Assembly: GCF_011927955.1 (NCBI RefSeq)
Contig: NZ_JAATJN010000001.1
Span: forward strand, 4,154,001-4,218,000
From: Brevibacterium marinum
GTDB lineage: Bacteria; Actinomycetota; Actinomycetes; Actinomycetales; Brevibacteriaceae
Length of the DNA stretch: 64,000 bases
Reading direction: 5' to 3'
Under the pieces are notes generated by a model. The model did no database searches. It was not told the DNA's origin and was given only the letters and a program-made list of their open reading frames with translations. This document shows positions 15,905-23,675 of the stretch, in pieces. Numbering within the stretch: position 1 is the stretch's first letter; each line of letters starts with the position of its first letter. The translations under genes were made by a program, and so were the position numbers.

Positions 15905-17725
15905 TCAGCTCAGGTGGTGCACCTCCTGGAGGCCGTACACCGGGGTGTCGATGCCCTCGTAGCGGGCCTTGAGCTGTAGAGCCAGGTACAGCGAGTAGTG
16001 ACGTGACTGGTGCAGATTGCCTCCCTGGAACCATAGGTTCTCCTGCTGGGTCGGCTTCCACATATTGCGCTGCTCGCCTTCCCACGGTCCCGGGTCCTTC
16101 GTGGTATCGGAGCCCAGTCCCCAGCACTTGCCCACCTTGTCAGCGGTCTCCTGGTCGACGAGGTCGGCGACCCAGCCGTTCATCGAACCGTAGCCGGTCG
16201 CGTAGACGACGAGGTCGGCCGGCAGCTCGGTGCCGTCGGCCAGCACTACGGAGTCCGAGGTCAGGTGGTCGACTTCGCCTTTGGCCAGCTTCACCTTGCC
16301 GTCGGCGACGAGTTCTGCGGAACCGACGTCGATGTAGTAGCCGGAGCCTCGCCGCAGATACTTGAGGAACATCCCGGATTCGTCGTCTCCGAAGTCGAGG
16401 TCGAAGCCTGCGTCCTCCATCCTCTGGTAGAAGTCCTTGTCGCGTTCCCTCATCTGGTCGTAGAGCGGAATCTGGAACTCGTGCATGATCCGGTACGGCA
16501 GGGACGCGAATGTGAGATCGGCCTTCTCCGTGGTCACCCCATTGGCGAGCGCCCTCTCCGAATAGAGGTCGCCGAGGCCGATCTCCATGAGCGAGTCACT
16601 CTTGACGATGTGCGTGCTCGAGCGCTGCACCATCGTCACGTCGGCGTCGTTCTCATACAGTGCCCCGCAGATGTCGAACGCGGAGTTGTTGCTGCCGATG
16701 ACGATGACCTTCTTGCCCCGGTAGGCGTCCGGTCCAGGGTGCTGCGAGGAGTGCTGCTGCTCGCCTTGGAAGACCTCGGATCCCGGGAACGAGGGGACGT
16801 TCGGCTTTCCGGACATCCCGGTCGCCATCACCAGATGGGTGGGTTTGAGCGTCATCTTCTCGCCGTCGCGGTCGATCTCGACCGTCCACCGCTTCGACGT
16901 CTCGTCGAACGTCGCCGAGGTGGCTGCCGTGGCTGACCAGTACGGAATCTCCATCACCTTGGTGTAGAACTCCAGCCAGTCGGCGATCTTGTCCTTGGGC
17001 GCGAACACCGGCCAGTTCTCGGGGAATTTCAGGTAGGGCAGGTGGTCGTACCAGACCGGGTCGTGCAGACACAGCGACTTGTAGCGTGAGCGCCACTGGT
17101 CACCCGGGCGGTTCCACCGGTCGATGACGAGGGCCGGAACCCCGAGCTGGCGCAGGCGAGCGCCCAACGCGATTCCGCCCTGGCCCCCGCCCACGACGAG
17201 CGTGTAGGGCTGAGCCGTCTCGCCCCAGGCCGCATCTTCGTCCGCGAGCTTCTCCGACCAACTCTTGCGATCGGGGTCGACCCCATGCTCGGCACCCTTG
17301 GGCCGACGCGTCCCCTGCGGCTCTTCGTGGCCCTTGAGCTCCTGCAGGGTGGTCAGCAGCGTCCACGCCTTCGTGCCGTCCTCGTCGATCAGCCGGACCA
17401 TGCCCTTGCCCCTGCCCACCGCTGTGGAGTATGTGAACCAGGCTTCTGTGACTCCGTCGGCCGAGGCCGCCGGTTCGCTGAGTTCGAACTCCGAGGCAGA
17501 GACCCGTTCGATGACCTCCGTCAGCAGATCCCTGATCCCGTCGTGGTTCTCCACCGTTGCGAGATTCCAGGAGAAGCCCACGAGGTCTCTCCAGTAGCTG
17601 GTCGTGGCGAAGAGCTCCACCGCTGCTTCGACGTCGCGGCTGCGCATGGCAGCTTCGAAGGTGCCCAGCCATTGGGTTGCGATGTCGTCGGCGGTGAGCT
17701 GAGTACGGTCAATTGTCGTTGTCAT
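15905..17725 (-). CDS. SnoaL/NTF2-like domain fused to flavin-containing monooxygenase
   Basis: A 606-residue two-domain protein. Residues ~1-135 form an NTF2/SnoaL-like cone (TQWLGTFEAAMRSRDVEAAV, SYWRDLVGFSWNL). Residues ~160-606 are an FMO-type oxidoreductase: FAD site TLVVGGGQGGIALGARLRQL, FMO-like FQGEQQHSSQHPG, NADPH site VIGSNNSAFDIC, late ATG motif LVVYATGYGSM. It should oxygenate a carbonyl or heteroatom substrate with NADPH and O2. ATG at 17725 has GAGGAG close upstream; the longer upstream frame overlaps the divergent regulator and is rejected. The divergent GAF regulator is its likely controller. Substrate unknown. Confidence 0.9.
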   Translation of the reverse strand: MTTTIDRTQLTADDIATQWLGTFEAAMRSRDVEAAVELFATTSYWRDLVGFSWNLATVENHDGIRDLLTEVIERVSASEFELSEPAASADGVTEAWFTYSTAVGRGKGMVRLIDEDGTKAWTLLTTLQELKGHEEPQGTRRPKGAEHGVDPDRKSWSEKLADEDAAWGETAQPYTLVVGGGQGGIALGARLRQLGVPALVIDRWNRPGDQWRSRYKSLCLHDPVWYDHLPYLKFPENWPVFAPKDKIADWLEFYTKVMEIPYWSATAATSATFDETSKRWTVEIDRDGEKMTLKPTHLVMATGMSGKPNVPSFPGSEVFQGEQQHSSQHPGPDAYRGKKVIVIGSNNSAFDICGALYENDADVTMVQRSSTHIVKSDSLMEIGLGDLYSERALANGVTTEKADLTFASLPYRIMHEFQIPLYDQMRERDKDFYQRMEDAGFDLDFGDDESGMFLKYLRRGSGYYIDVGSAELVADGKVKLAKGEVDHLTSDSVVLADGTELPADLVVYATGYGSMNGWVADLVDQETADKVGKCWGLGSDTTKDPGPWEGEQRNMWKPTQQENLWFQGGNLHQSRHYSLYLALQLKARYEGIDTPVYGLQEVHHLS

Positions 17726-17788
17726 GTCACTCCTCTTCTTTGAGCTGTGTGGTCCCACGCTATGCCGCCCGATCCCGGCCCGAAAGAG

Positions 17789-17804
17789 TTGCATCATGTT
17801 GCAT
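17789..17804. promoter_or_regulatory. TTGCAT direct repeat between monooxygenase and GAF regulator
   Basis: Two TTGCAT words 10 bp apart, one helical turn, in the 114-bp divergent region. This is a candidate activator or repressor site controlling both genes. Confidence 0.4.
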
Positions 17805-17827
17805 GGCCAGGCTCGATCACCCGTGCC

Positions 17828-17833
17828 TATACT
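17828..17833 (+). promoter_or_regulatory. -10 box of a probable leaderless promoter for the GAF regulator
   Basis: TATACT lies 6 nt upstream of the ATG at 17840, so transcription should start at or next to the start codon. No ribosome-binding site is present, in keeping with a leaderless mRNA. Confidence 0.55.
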
Positions 17834-17839
17834 CGTCAT

Positions 17840-19009
17840 ATGCCTCAGCCCGATCTGGTGCATCTCGCCAGAGATCTGACACGCATTCACGATGCCGTGA
17901 TCACCGGCGGTTCGCCGCCGGAGCAGCCGCGAGCGCTCGTCGCGCGCTCGTGGCATCGAATGCTGCGTTTGGGTCTTGATCCCTCGGGAGGCAATCGTCG
18001 AGTCGTGGCCGCCGAGGCGGACGTCGAGTTCCGCAGGCGCCGGTCGAAGCTGCGCCTCATCGTCGAAGAGCTGAGATCCGTGCTGCTGCAGATGCCCGAT
18101 GCGGCGACGTTCATCCTCGTCGTCGCCGATGCCGAGGGTGTGATCCTGTGGCGCGACGGCGCTGCTGCCGCCCGACATCAGGCAGACGGTCTCGGGTTCG
18201 TCGAAGGCGCGCACTGGTCCGAGCCCACGGTCGGCACCAACGCCATCGGCACGGCACTGGCCGAAGAGGCCCCGGTCCAGCTGTTCTCCGCCGAGCACTT
18301 CGAAACCTCGCAACACCCCTGGTACTGCAGTGCTGTGCCCATCCACGACCCCATCGACGGCGGCCTCCTGGGCGTCGTCGACATCAGCGGGCCGGCGCTC
18401 ACCCTCCATCCTGCCGTCCAGTCGCTCGTGACGACGGCTGTCCACTTGGCCCAGGCTCGGCTCTCGCTCATCCAGCAGGAGCAGCTGAACAGTCTGCGCA
18501 ATCGCATGTCGACCGTCCTCAGCGGCAGCACGGGTCCGGCACTGGTCGTCGATGACGATGGCTGGGTCGCCTACCAGCAGGGAGTCCGCAGCCGGGACCG
18601 GATCGAGGTGCCGGTGCCCGACCGTACGATCCTCGTCCCCGGGGCGGGACTGTGCCTGCCGGAGAAGGTCACCGGAGGGTGGCTGCTGAGACCATCAGGC
18701 GACGCCGAGGGCTCCCAAGTCTCGGTGACACTCCGGCGGACTGTTCAGCCCGCGGTGCTTGAGATCATGTCCGGAGCCGAGCCCCTCAACGTTCCGCTCA
18801 CTCCGCGCCGTACGCAGATCCTCGCAGCGATCACCTCGGCGGGGGCAGCCGGGATCAGTGCTGCCGAGCTCAGCCGGACACTGTACGGCGACGCCGAGCA
18901 TCTGGTTACGGTGCGCGCCGAGGTGTCCCGACTGCGACGCTCGATCGGCGCACTCCTTGCGACGCAGCCTTATCGGTGGGCCGAAGGCGTCAGTGCACGA
19001 GTGGAGTGA
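17840..19009 (+). CDS. GAF-domain transcriptional regulator (AcoR-like without AAA+ domain)
   Basis: A 389-residue regulator. The N-terminus (RALVARSWHRMLRLGLDP) is typical of AcoR-type activators, followed by a GAF domain (about residues 80-215) containing HWSEPTVGTNAIGTALAE and CSAVPIHDPIDGGLLGVVDI. A linker leads to a C-terminal winged-helix region (LTPRRTQILAAITSAGAAGI then EVSRLRRSIG). There is no AAA+ ATPase or FIS helix. It probably senses a small ligand and controls the divergent SnoaL-FMO gene. ATG 17840 chosen over an upstream start because of the adjacent -10 box. Confidence 0.85.
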   Translation: MPQPDLVHLARDLTRIHDAVITGGSPPEQPRALVARSWHRMLRLGLDPSGGNRRVVAAEADVEFRRRRSKLRLIVEELRSVLLQMPDAATFILVVADAEGVILWRDGAAAARHQADGLGFVEGAHWSEPTVGTNAIGTALAEEAPVQLFSAEHFETSQHPWYCSAVPIHDPIDGGLLGVVDISGPALTLHPAVQSLVTTAVHLAQARLSLIQQEQLNSLRNRMSTVLSGSTGPALVVDDDGWVAYQQGVRSRDRIEVPVPDRTILVPGAGLCLPEKVTGGWLLRPSGDAEGSQVSVTLRRTVQPAVLEIMSGAEPLNVPLTPRRTQILAAITSAGAAGISAAELSRTLYGDAEHLVTVRAEVSRLRRSIGALLATQPYRWAEGVSARVE

Positions 19010-19018
19010 CACGGACGA

Positions 19019-19672
19019 TCAGTTTCCCGCAGCATCGAGCCACCAGCGATAGCGCATGCGCAGCGCTCTCTCCGTGCTGGCGACCGCGGCAGCTGCACCC
19101 AGGCTGATGCTGAGCCACAGGGGCAGGTCGATCAGCGGTTCGACAGGACCGATCTGCTCAGCAATGGGTGGGATCTGCAATATCGGCACGGCGATCTGCT
19201 GAAGCAGCAGCACGACGCCCACCAGCAACAGCACAACAGAGATCGCACCGACCACACGACTCAACAGCGGACGGCTCTCGTCCAATCTGGCTCTGCGGCC
19301 CTCCGCCGATCGGGGATCGGGCCGCATCTGCCGTTCAACTCCAGCGTCGGCGACGAAGTGACAGCGCTTCAGCCCGAAGTTGCTGGAAGCGACTTCGATG
19401 TTCCCACCCTCGACTGAAAAAACGGCAGGAACCCTCGAGACTTCATGCTGTCGATCATTGCGGTAGAGGAAGACCTTCATATAGCCGTTCTCGTCTGTCT
19501 TCCACTGCCGCACATCCACTGCGTATCTCACGGGCCTGCCCCCGAAGTCGACGAGTTCAAGGTGAAGCAGTGATCTGCCCAACAGCTGCCACCAACGGAA
19601 CCTCGGCAGCGGCCTACCGTCCCCAAGCTCGACTCGATTGAGCGCTCGACGCCTTCGCCATTGCTGGAACAT
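19019..19672 (-). CDS. Hypothetical membrane protein with C-terminal TM pair
   Basis: A 217-residue protein of unknown function. The first ~125 residues are soluble and beta-rich in appearance, and basic at the start (MFQQWRRRRALNRVELGDG). Two hydrophobic segments follow, about residues 136-165 (VVGAISVVLLLVGVVLLLQQ) and 185-205 (LPLWLSISLGAAAAVAS), ending in a basic tail. It is divergent from the TetR gene at 19786, and the paired palindromes at 19703-19752 lie between the two, so TetR control is likely. I do not recognise a domain. Confidence 0.75.
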   Translation of the reverse strand: MFQQWRRRRALNRVELGDGRPLPRFRWWQLLGRSLLHLELVDFGGRPVRYAVDVRQWKTDENGYMKVFLYRNDRQHEVSRVPAVFSVEGGNIEVASSNFGLKRCHFVADAGVERQMRPDPRSAEGRRARLDESRPLLSRVVGAISVVLLLVGVVLLLQQIAVPILQIPPIAEQIGPVEPLIDLPLWLSISLGAAAAVASTERALRMRYRWWLDAAGN

Positions 19673-19702
19673 CGGGCTGCCTCCTCGGCACTCGCCATAG
19701 GA

Positions 19703-19752
19703 CCAACACAGTGTGTTGGCACGATCACCAGTAGACTAACACGGTGTGTTGG
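19703..19752. promoter_or_regulatory. Two tandem palindromic operators between the membrane protein and TetR genes
   Basis: CCAACACAGTGTGTTGG at 19703-19719 is a perfect 17-bp palindrome; CTAACACGGTGTGTTGG at 19736-19752 is a near copy. Centres are 33 bp apart, about three helical turns. They fill the divergent promoter region and are the likely target of the TetR protein at 19786. Confidence 0.75.
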
Positions 19753-19785
19753 TAAGTAAAAGATGCAAAGGGGGCGATCGCGCGA

Positions 19786-20427
19786 ATGAGCACTCATGAC
19801 AGCGAGACCACCAGTGACAGTCAGAGCACCCGTGAGCGGATCCTCGCAGCGGCAGCGGAGATCATTGCCGAAGACGGCGTGACCGCGAAGCTGAGCGTGA
19901 GGGCAGTCGCTTCACGGGTGGGGGTCAGCACCGGCTCGCTGCGCCACCACTTCCCCACCCAGCAGATGCTGCGGGACGAGGTTATGCAGCGTGTCTATGA
20001 CTGGGTGCTTCCGGACTCCGAGATCGGCAACTCAGCGGTCCCGCCCCGCGACCGTCTGGTCGATTGTCTCCGCCAGGTGCTGGCTATGACTGGTGCCGGA
20101 CCCGAAGCACGGGCCGCGATGGACACAGTCACCGCCACGTTCATCGCCGTCGAACAGACCGAGCAGGTCCGTGAATCGTACTTGGCCATGCAGCGTGATG
20201 GGCAGCGCCGGGTGGAGGAGTGGCTGCGCGTGCTCGCCGAGGAGGGAGCGCTGACTGACAAGAGCCGGATCCCTCAGCTGGCGCGCTTTCTCTGCTCGGT
20301 CCTCGACGGCATCTCCCTCGAACGAGCTCTTCCGGCGGAGGATTCACTCGCGCAGCTGGAGACCGAGACGCTCTACGTGGCCGCGGACGCGGTGCTCAAT
20401 CCTCAGCCCCGACCTGCTCCTCGGTAG
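19786..20427 (+). CDS. TetR family transcriptional regulator
   Basis: A 213-residue TetR regulator. The DNA-binding part reads TRERILAAAAEIIAEDGVTA and VASRVGVSTGSLRHHFPTQQ. The C-terminal domain (from about residue 75) belongs to the TetR_C6-like type with no known ligand. A purine-rich AAAGGGGG stretch precedes the ATG. It is divergent from the membrane protein at 19672, with two palindromes between them. Its last 25 bp overlap the 3' end of the convergent VOC gene. Confidence 0.88.
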   Translation: MSTHDSETTSDSQSTRERILAAAAEIIAEDGVTAKLSVRAVASRVGVSTGSLRHHFPTQQMLRDEVMQRVYDWVLPDSEIGNSAVPPRDRLVDCLRQVLAMTGAGPEARAAMDTVTATFIAVEQTEQVRESYLAMQRDGQRRVEEWLRVLAEEGALTDKSRIPQLARFLCSVLDGISLERALPAEDSLAQLETETLYVAADAVLNPQPRPAPR

Positions 20428-20816
20428 GTGCCGATCGACCACAGCACACCTTCGGGATCCTGGATGCTGAAGTCGAGCGAGCCGTAGTCCTGTTCGGTCA
20501 GGCCCATGACCTCGGTGGCACCGGCGTCGATCGCTCGGTGGTAGAGTTCCTCGACGTTCGTCGCAGCGAGATAGACCGATCCGGCGGCGATCCCGGTCTT
20601 CGTCATCACGCCCTGGTCATCGCGGACCGAGCCGAGCATGACTCCCCCGCCGTCGGGCCATGACAGCTCGGCATGGTCGACGCGCTGCGGATCATCGGCG
20701 TTGGTGTATTCGGCCGCGATTTCGAACCCGAGGGCTTCATGCAGGAAGGCGATCGCGGCCTTCGCATCCCGATAACGGAAAGTGGGCCAGACGTTGGCTC
20801 CAGTGCTGTTCGACAT
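20403..20816 (-). CDS. VOC family (glyoxalase/bleomycin-resistance fold) protein
   Basis: A 137-residue protein with two beta-alpha-beta-beta-beta modules. WPTFRYRDAKAAIAFLHEAL starts the first, and VYLAATNVEELYHRAIDAG begins the second, ending with FSIQDPEGVLWSIGTY. Members are metalloenzymes or resistance proteins; which reaction applies is unknown. ATG at 20816 has AAAGGA upstream. It follows the AraC-type gene on the same strand, a common pairing. Its 3' end overlaps the convergent TetR gene by 25 bp. Confidence 0.85.
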   Translation of the reverse strand: MSNSTGANVWPTFRYRDAKAAIAFLHEALGFEIAAEYTNADDPQRVDHAELSWPDGGGVMLGSVRDDQGVMTKTGIAAGSVYLAATNVEELYHRAIDAGATEVMGLTEQDYGSLDFSIQDPEGVLWSIGTYRGAGRG

Positions 20817-20933
20817 ATCGTGTCCTTTCATCGTTTTTCCGGTACACACCATCATGGGCCGACAAGCACCTCGGGAGCTTGGACAAATGGGAACTGCAAG
20901 AGCCATCACAGAAGTTCGCCGAGGCGGCCCTCC

Positions 20934-21764
20934 CTATTCCGGCGAGCGCCGGTCCCGATCCTGCCGCACCACGGGATCTTCGCTCAGCCACCCTCTCGGG
21001 CTGGTCCCCGTCAGCGCACGGAAGTCACGGTTGAGGTGAGACTGATCCGAATAGCCGCAGATCGCAGCGATGTCGGCCAGTGTCCGAGTCTGTGTCGAGA
21101 TCATCCGCCGGGCACGGTCGAACCTCATGACCCGTGCCGCCTCCTTGGGGCCGATGCCGAATTCTGCTCGGAACTGCCCGTTGAGATATCGCCTGCTCCA
21201 TCCGACCTCCTCGGCGACCCGTGAGACCGGAACCTCGCCGTGGCTGCGCGCGATCTGCCTCCACGAGTCGGTCACCTCGCGTCTCGGTCCGGCCCCATCG
21301 TCGATGGCACGCAGGAGCACCTGGTCGATGGCGTCGAATCTCGCCGACCAGGTGGGGGCCTCGTTGACCCGTTCATGGAGTTCGGCGGCGACCGGGCGTG
21401 AGATCTCTCCGAGGTCGTGTGTGCGATGAGCGAGCTCGACGGCCGGGATTGCGAAGAATGCTCGCGGGGCGAATGGGGTGAAGTTGATCTGGATTCCGGC
21501 CAGCGTCCCGTTGTGGCGGATGAGCGTGGGCTTCAGGTGGAGGCCGGCCAAGAGCACGTCGAAAGACTCGGCGGTGTCGGTGACCGCGTCGTACTGCTGC
21601 AGCGGCCGGTCGATCGCGACGATGAATGTCAGCGCGCCGGACGGCAGGCCCAGATGCGTCCCCGCGGGGACGCCCGAGATGTCGTAGCCGACGTAGTCAC
21701 CGACGAAGGCACGCAGCCGCGGATGTGGGCTGCGAATCAGATCATCGGTGGTCGCCGCAGGCAT
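20934..21764 (-). CDS. AraC family transcriptional regulator
   Basis: A 276-residue regulator. The C-terminal ~100 residues hold the double helix-turn-helix: VSRVAEEVGWSRRYLNGQFR and LADIAAICGYSDQSHLNRDF, followed by RALTGTSPRGW. The N-terminal sensor half resembles the DUF6597-type domain (HPRLRAFVGDYVGYDISGVP). It lies between the arylamine acetyltransferase gene (stop 87 bp upstream) and the VOC gene (118 bp downstream), all on the minus strand, so it may be part of a larger transcript. Effector unknown. Confidence 0.9.
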   Translation of the reverse strand: MPAATTDDLIRSPHPRLRAFVGDYVGYDISGVPAGTHLGLPSGALTFIVAIDRPLQQYDAVTDTAESFDVLLAGLHLKPTLIRHNGTLAGIQINFTPFAPRAFFAIPAVELAHRTHDLGEISRPVAAELHERVNEAPTWSARFDAIDQVLLRAIDDGAGPRREVTDSWRQIARSHGEVPVSRVAEEVGWSRRYLNGQFRAEFGIGPKEAARVMRFDRARRMISTQTRTLADIAAICGYSDQSHLNRDFRALTGTSPRGWLSEDPVVRQDRDRRSPE

Positions 21765-21850
21765 GACAGCAGTCTAAACCTGCGGTCTGGCATGAGCCCG
21801 GGCCGTCCGGCGACGCCCAGGTCACTCCTCGGCCGCTCAGGACACGATCC

Positions 21851-22765
21851 TCAACCTTCCGCGGTCATGCTCCACACCAGATCCGAGAACCCCGTGTCGA
21901 GGTCGAGCCCGAAGTCGGTCGAGAGCACTTCGGCGAACTCCGTGGCGTCGGCCAGTGATCGTTCGTCGGATTCCGTCTGCGCAACGCCGATCGCACGACG
22001 CAGCCGACGCCCTTCCAGCGTGTTCCTGCCGCCGTCTGGGAGCGGCCGAGCGAGAATCGGAGGACCGGTGAACCGGCTCCCCGGGTGGGTCGAGGTGAAC
22101 CAGTTCGCCAGCTCGAGATCCGCCTGCGCACGTCGGGCCTCGCTGAACGCATAGACAGTGCGGAAGTCCTGGTCACTGCGGGTCCGCGATTGGAGCACCC
22201 AGTCACTGTCGGCACGCAGCTGTGGTTCCAGAGCCGTCGTGGCCGGGACCAGACGATGCTCTCCGTGCGGAGTCGTCCTGGCTTCGGCGGACCCGGACAG
22301 TTCGAGGGCGGCTTCAGGTGTGCCGCCGCCGAATCCCGGGTCGATGAGATACCGACGCCCATCGAGTTCGACGATCGTCGCCTGATGCGTCAGTCCTCCC
22401 GGTGCGTCGCCGGGGCCGCCGAGGTGGACCCGCGCAAGGACCGGATGCGCAGTCAGCCCCAACTCGGTGACGGCCGCTCGGATGAGCACCGCGTGCTCGT
22501 GACAGTAACCGCCTCGGCCGGCGTCGAGCAGCTTCTCGGCAACTCCGTCGACATCGATGGAAACGGCTCTGAGGTCCCCTCGGGCACGGTAGGCGACGAC
22601 GTCGAGATTCTCGAAGCAGATCGCGTGCGTGTGCGCGAGAAGGATCTCGTCGAGCAGTCCGAGAACCTGCTCGCGCGTCCCCTGAGCACGTCGGTGCAGG
22701 TCGAGGACGGAACCACCGAACCCGAGCCGATCCGCATAGCGGCTGAGGAGCGAATGCTGCGTCAT
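21851..22765 (-). CDS. nat: Arylamine N-acetyltransferase
   Basis: A 304-residue enzyme transferring an acetyl group from acetyl-CoA to arylamines or hydrazines. The catalytic triad is visible: cysteine in AGRGGYCHEHAVL (RGGYC), histidine in GLTHQATIVELDGR, aspartate in YLIDPGFGG. Length is slightly above the typical 275-280. The ATG at 22765 overlaps the stop of the DUF1989 gene (ATGA), so the two are translationally coupled; the much longer upstream frame is that gene's shadow. Cotranscription with tctCBA and DUF1989 hints that it modifies a compound imported by that system. Confidence 0.92.
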   Translation of the reverse strand: MTQHSLLSRYADRLGFGGSVLDLHRRAQGTREQVLGLLDEILLAHTHAICFENLDVVAYRARGDLRAVSIDVDGVAEKLLDAGRGGYCHEHAVLIRAAVTELGLTAHPVLARVHLGGPGDAPGGLTHQATIVELDGRRYLIDPGFGGGTPEAALELSGSAEARTTPHGEHRLVPATTALEPQLRADSDWVLQSRTRSDQDFRTVYAFSEARRAQADLELANWFTSTHPGSRFTGPPILARPLPDGGRNTLEGRRLRRAIGVAQTESDERSLADATEFAEVLSTDFGLDLDTGFSDLVWSMTAEG

Positions 22766-23613
22766 GGGGTCGAGCCCCAGGTCTGGGGAGTCAGCCCGTG
22801 CTGCCCCCGGTAGTTCGGTGATGCCGGTTCGCTCCAATCGCCGAGGAGGTTCTCCTCGAGCGCATAGACGGTGACCTTGAGTGGGTGGCAGTTGCCGACC
22901 GGGTCGTCGCTGTTCTCGCCGAACAACGGCGCAGACAGGTCTCCGCCGGGACAGGTCGACAGGGCTGCGAGCAGGTCCTGTTCTGCGAAGAACTCGAAGT
23001 GATCGCCCGGCCTGGCAGGGCAGGTCTTCATGAAGTATTCGTCGTTGTCGTTGAGTCCCGTGCATTGGAACACGTTGAGGACGTCGTGGACGTCGAACTC
23101 CGTCAGGCCGAACGGGAGGATGGCGCGGACAAGGTTCGAATGACAGTGGTAGTCGAAGTCGACGCCATTGAGCATCGTGGAGACATAAGGGTCGCACCGT
23201 GTGCCCAAGGTGTCGTGGAGGCGTCCGCCTTCGGCATCCGTCCCGTAGTCGGCCAACGTGTCGCCGACGATCGTGGCCATCGGACGGAGGAAGGGCAGAG
23301 TCGACCACAGGCGGTCGAACGTCGACAGGTGTGCGGCCTGGAGCTGGCGGGTCCGCGACGCCCAGAACCTCTCCCGGGGGTCGTGACGGTTCCAGAGGTT
23401 GAGATCGCCGACCTGCGGGCCCTCGACGGTCGAGATCCGGCAGATGTGCCCGGCAGGCACGTCCCATGCCTGTCCCGAGCGGATCGGGATGGTGAACTCG
23501 TCGACGACGTGACGATTCTCGGCATCCTCCCCGAGCGCTGAGTAGAAGTCACGATCGGCTTCGAGAGCAGGCCCCTGATAGGCGGCTTCGGTCAATCGCG
23601 GTTCGGGCGACAT
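22762..23613 (-). CDS. DUF1989 (urea carboxylase-associated) family protein
   Basis: A 283-residue cytosolic protein of the DUF1989 family, which includes subunits of carboxyguanidine deiminase and other proteins linked to urea/guanidine metabolism. Family landmarks seen are GPQVGDLNLWN, a H-C-H-S-N cluster, DVLNVFQCTGLN, and CPARPGDHFEFFAEQDLL followed by STCPGGD. Cysteine and histidine residues near HCHSN may bind metal. ATG at 23613 has AAGGA 8-10 nt upstream. It follows tctA by 62 bp and overlaps the nat gene by 4 nt. The exact reaction is unknown. Confidence 0.85.
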   Translation of the reverse strand: MSPEPRLTEAAYQGPALEADRDFYSALGEDAENRHVVDEFTIPIRSGQAWDVPAGHICRISTVEGPQVGDLNLWNRHDPRERFWASRTRQLQAAHLSTFDRLWSTLPFLRPMATIVGDTLADYGTDAEGGRLHDTLGTRCDPYVSTMLNGVDFDYHCHSNLVRAILPFGLTEFDVHDVLNVFQCTGLNDNDEYFMKTCPARPGDHFEFFAEQDLLAALSTCPGGDLSAPLFGENSDDPVGNCHPLKVTVYALEENLLGDWSEPASPNYRGQHGLTPQTWGSTP

Positions 23614-23675
23614 GTGGTGTCCTTCCGTCTGCTCCAGGGTGCCATCCATCCGTATCACTGCCGGGACACGATGAT

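Noticed and set aside
16265-16936. Open frames antisense to the SnoaL-FMO gene
   Set aside because: High-GC genes commonly leave an open antisense frame; none has a start signal or recognisable protein character.
22765-23467. N-terminal extension of the arylamine N-acetyltransferase
   Set aside because: The upstream frame overlaps the well-supported DUF1989 gene and is Arg/Pro-rich; the ATGA overlap gives the true start.
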